Part shown: in pieces, positions 20,474 to 21,622 of the stretch
Layout: every line of letters starts with the position of its first letter
How positions within the stretch are numbered: the first letter of the stretch is position 1
Notes under the pieces: model-generated
The model's database searches: none
The model's input: the letters and a program-made list of their open reading frames with translations, nothing else
What the model was told of the DNA's origin: nothing
From: UBA11606 sp039188975
GTDB lineage: Bacteria > Actinomycetota > Acidimicrobiia > Acidimicrobiales > Aldehydirespiratoraceae
Assembly: GCA_039188975.1 (NCBI GenBank)
Contig: JBCCYT010000069.1
Span: forward strand, 1-21,622
Direction: 5' to 3'
Length of the DNA stretch: 21,622 bases
Translations under genes and position numbers: made by a program

Positions 20474-21622
20474 ATGCCTGTTGTGCTCCCGCCCACCGAC
20501 CTCCCTGTCGAAGCCTCGATTCCGGCCGTGCGAGACGCGCTGCGCGATCATCATCAGGCGGTCCTGACTGCGGAGCCGGGGGCGGGAAAGACGACCATCG
20601 TGCCGCTTCGGTTGCTCGATGAGGCCTGGCTCGACGGCCGCACGATCATCATGCTCGAGCCCCGGCGAATGGCAGCTCGGGCGGCGGCGCGGCGCATGGC
20701 GAGCCTGCTCGGAGAGAAACCGGGCCAAACCGTTGGCTGGATCACCCGCGACGACCAAGCGATCGGTCCGTCGACGCGACTTCTCGTCGTGACCGAAGGT
20801 GTCCTGACCGCCCGGCTCGTCGACGATCCCGAGCTTGCGGACGTGGGTCTCGTGATCTTCGACGAGTTCCACGAACGGTCGGTCCCGGCCGATGTGGGCC
20901 TTGCGCTCCTGCTTGCCGGCCGAGACACCGCCCGATCGCACGCAACGACGCACACGGCCCGGCTGCTGGTCATGTCGGCCACGATCGACGCACAGGCGGT
21001 CGCCGCCCATCTCGGTGATGCTCCGGTCATTTCATCCCCTGGGCGCACCCACCCCATCGAGATCGTGTGGCGTCCCAAGAAGCGGCGAGACCCGCTCGCG
21101 CCGGCCGTGGTGCGAGCCGTGCGGGAGGCGCTCCGGGGACCAGGAGATGTCTTGGTCTTCCTCCCCGGTGTCGGTGAGATCCGAACCGTCGAACGCGAGC
21201 TGGTTGCCGAGCTCGGCCCGGACGGCCCGACGGTCCTCCCCCTCCACGGCTCGCTTCCCGCCGCTGAACAAGACGCCGCGCTCGTCGCCCGAGCCGGGCG
21301 ACGAGTCGTGCTCGCCACCAACATCGCCGAGACGTCGCTCACCGTCGACGGCATCACGGCCGTGGTCGATGCCGGTCTCGAGCGCAGCCCGCGGTTCGAT
21401 GCCCGCACCGCAATGAGCGGGTTGCACACCGGCCCGATCAGCAAGGCGTCGGCTGAGCAACGTGCGGGACGGGCCGGTCGTCTCGGCCCGGGTGTTGCGA
21501 TCCGTCTGTGGTCAAAGGCCGAACACGGTGCCCGGGCGGTGAGCGCACCACCGGCGATCGTCAACGCCGATCTCGCCGACGTCGTCCTCGACCTCGCCCG
21601 CCGAGGGATCTCCGATCCAAGC
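20474..21622 (+). CDS. hrpB: ATP-dependent helicase HrpB, N-terminal part (cut by window end)
   Basis: The frame is open from the ATG at 20474 to the last base, giving 383 codons of an expected protein of about 800 residues. It is a DEAH/RHA superfamily 2 helicase. Walker A is EPGAGKTT (34-41), motif Ia LEPRRMAARA (61-70), and motif II DEFHERS (130-136), in place of DEAH, which is typical of HrpB. Motif III is SAT (168-170), then LPLHGSLP (255-262), TNIAETSLTVDGI (282-294) and motif VI QRAGRAGR (329-336). HrpB helicases hydrolyse NTP and are thought to remodel RNA; their physiological role is poorly defined. The missing C-terminal part (helicase-associated and HrpB C-terminal domains) cannot be examined here. 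Confidence 0.95.
   Translation, partial: MPVVLPPTDLPVEASIPAVRDALRDHHQAVLTAEPGAGKTTIVPLRLLDEAWLDGRTIIMLEPRRMAARAAARRMASLLGEKPGQTVGWITRDDQAIGPSTRLLVVTEGVLTARLVDDPELADVGLVIFDEFHERSVPADVGLALLLAGRDTARSHATTHTARLLVMSATIDAQAVAAHLGDAPVISSPGRTHPIEIVWRPKKRRDPLAPAVVRAVREALRGPGDVLVFLPGVGEIRTVERELVAELGPDGPTVLPLHGSLPAAEQDAALVARAGRRVVLATNIAETSLTVDGITAVVDAGLERSPRFDARTAMSGLHTGPISKASAEQRAGRAGRLGPGVAIRLWSKAEHGARAVSAPPAIVNADLADVVLDLARRGISDPS

Noticed and set aside
20554..21564. Minus-strand open frame of about 336 codons opposite hrpB
   Set aside because: All helicase motifs are on the plus strand in a frame open to the window end.

Overview
The window looks like a chromosomal stretch from a high-GC actinobacterium. 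I would guess the Acidimicrobiia (Ilumatobacter-like), but that is an inference from gene style, not a database result. The reasons are strongly GC-biased codons, a stand-alone LigC-type ATP-dependent ligase, SASAC-type lipoproteins with long Asp/Ser/Thr linkers, and several plus-strand genes with no Shine-Dalgarno (SD) site but a TANNNT box 6-7 nt before the ATG, the mark of leaderless mRNAs. I see no tRNA, rRNA, CRISPR array, transposase or phage genes. Coding density is high and no gap exceeds 230 nt.

Region 1 (2-3140, plus strand): the C-terminal end of a carotenoid oxygenase, a membrane-anchored extracytoplasmic protein with an internal duplication, an FMN-binding pyridoxamine-phosphate-oxidase-like protein with a palindrome over its -10 box, and a tiny biotinyl-fold protein containing no lysine. 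A very strong hairpin (3164-3210) separates it from the convergent region 2.

Region 2 (3238-9224, minus strand): a tightly packed export operon, transcribed as lipoprotein A, HlyD/MacA-like adaptor with a peptidoglycan-binding domain, MacB-type ATPase, MacB-type permease. A second, related lipoprotein (B) lies just upstream. An epoxide hydrolase (9314-10453) precedes them on the same strand.

Region 3 (10587-13436, plus): a PAS-GGDEF-EAL protein with an intact cyclase half and an altered EAL half, then a LigC-like DNA ligase. Both start with leaderless-type promoters.

Region 4 (13433-18822): a histidine-kinase/receiver cluster. On the minus strand in transcription order it holds receiver RR1, a receiver-kinase hybrid (REC-HK), receiver RR2, a PAS-GAF kinase and receiver RR3. 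In both receiver-then-kinase pairs the stop and start are one base apart. No DNA-binding output domain is encoded. An RraA-family gene on the plus strand separates this cluster from a pseudo-receiver (18397-18822) that resembles RR1 but has lost its phosphorylation residues. This cluster is the best candidate for an unusual system.

Region 5 (18915-21622): an HD-domain phosphohydrolase whose start overlaps the end of a 5'-3' exonuclease gene (minus strand), and divergently the first 383 codons of an HrpB-type helicase, cut by the window end.
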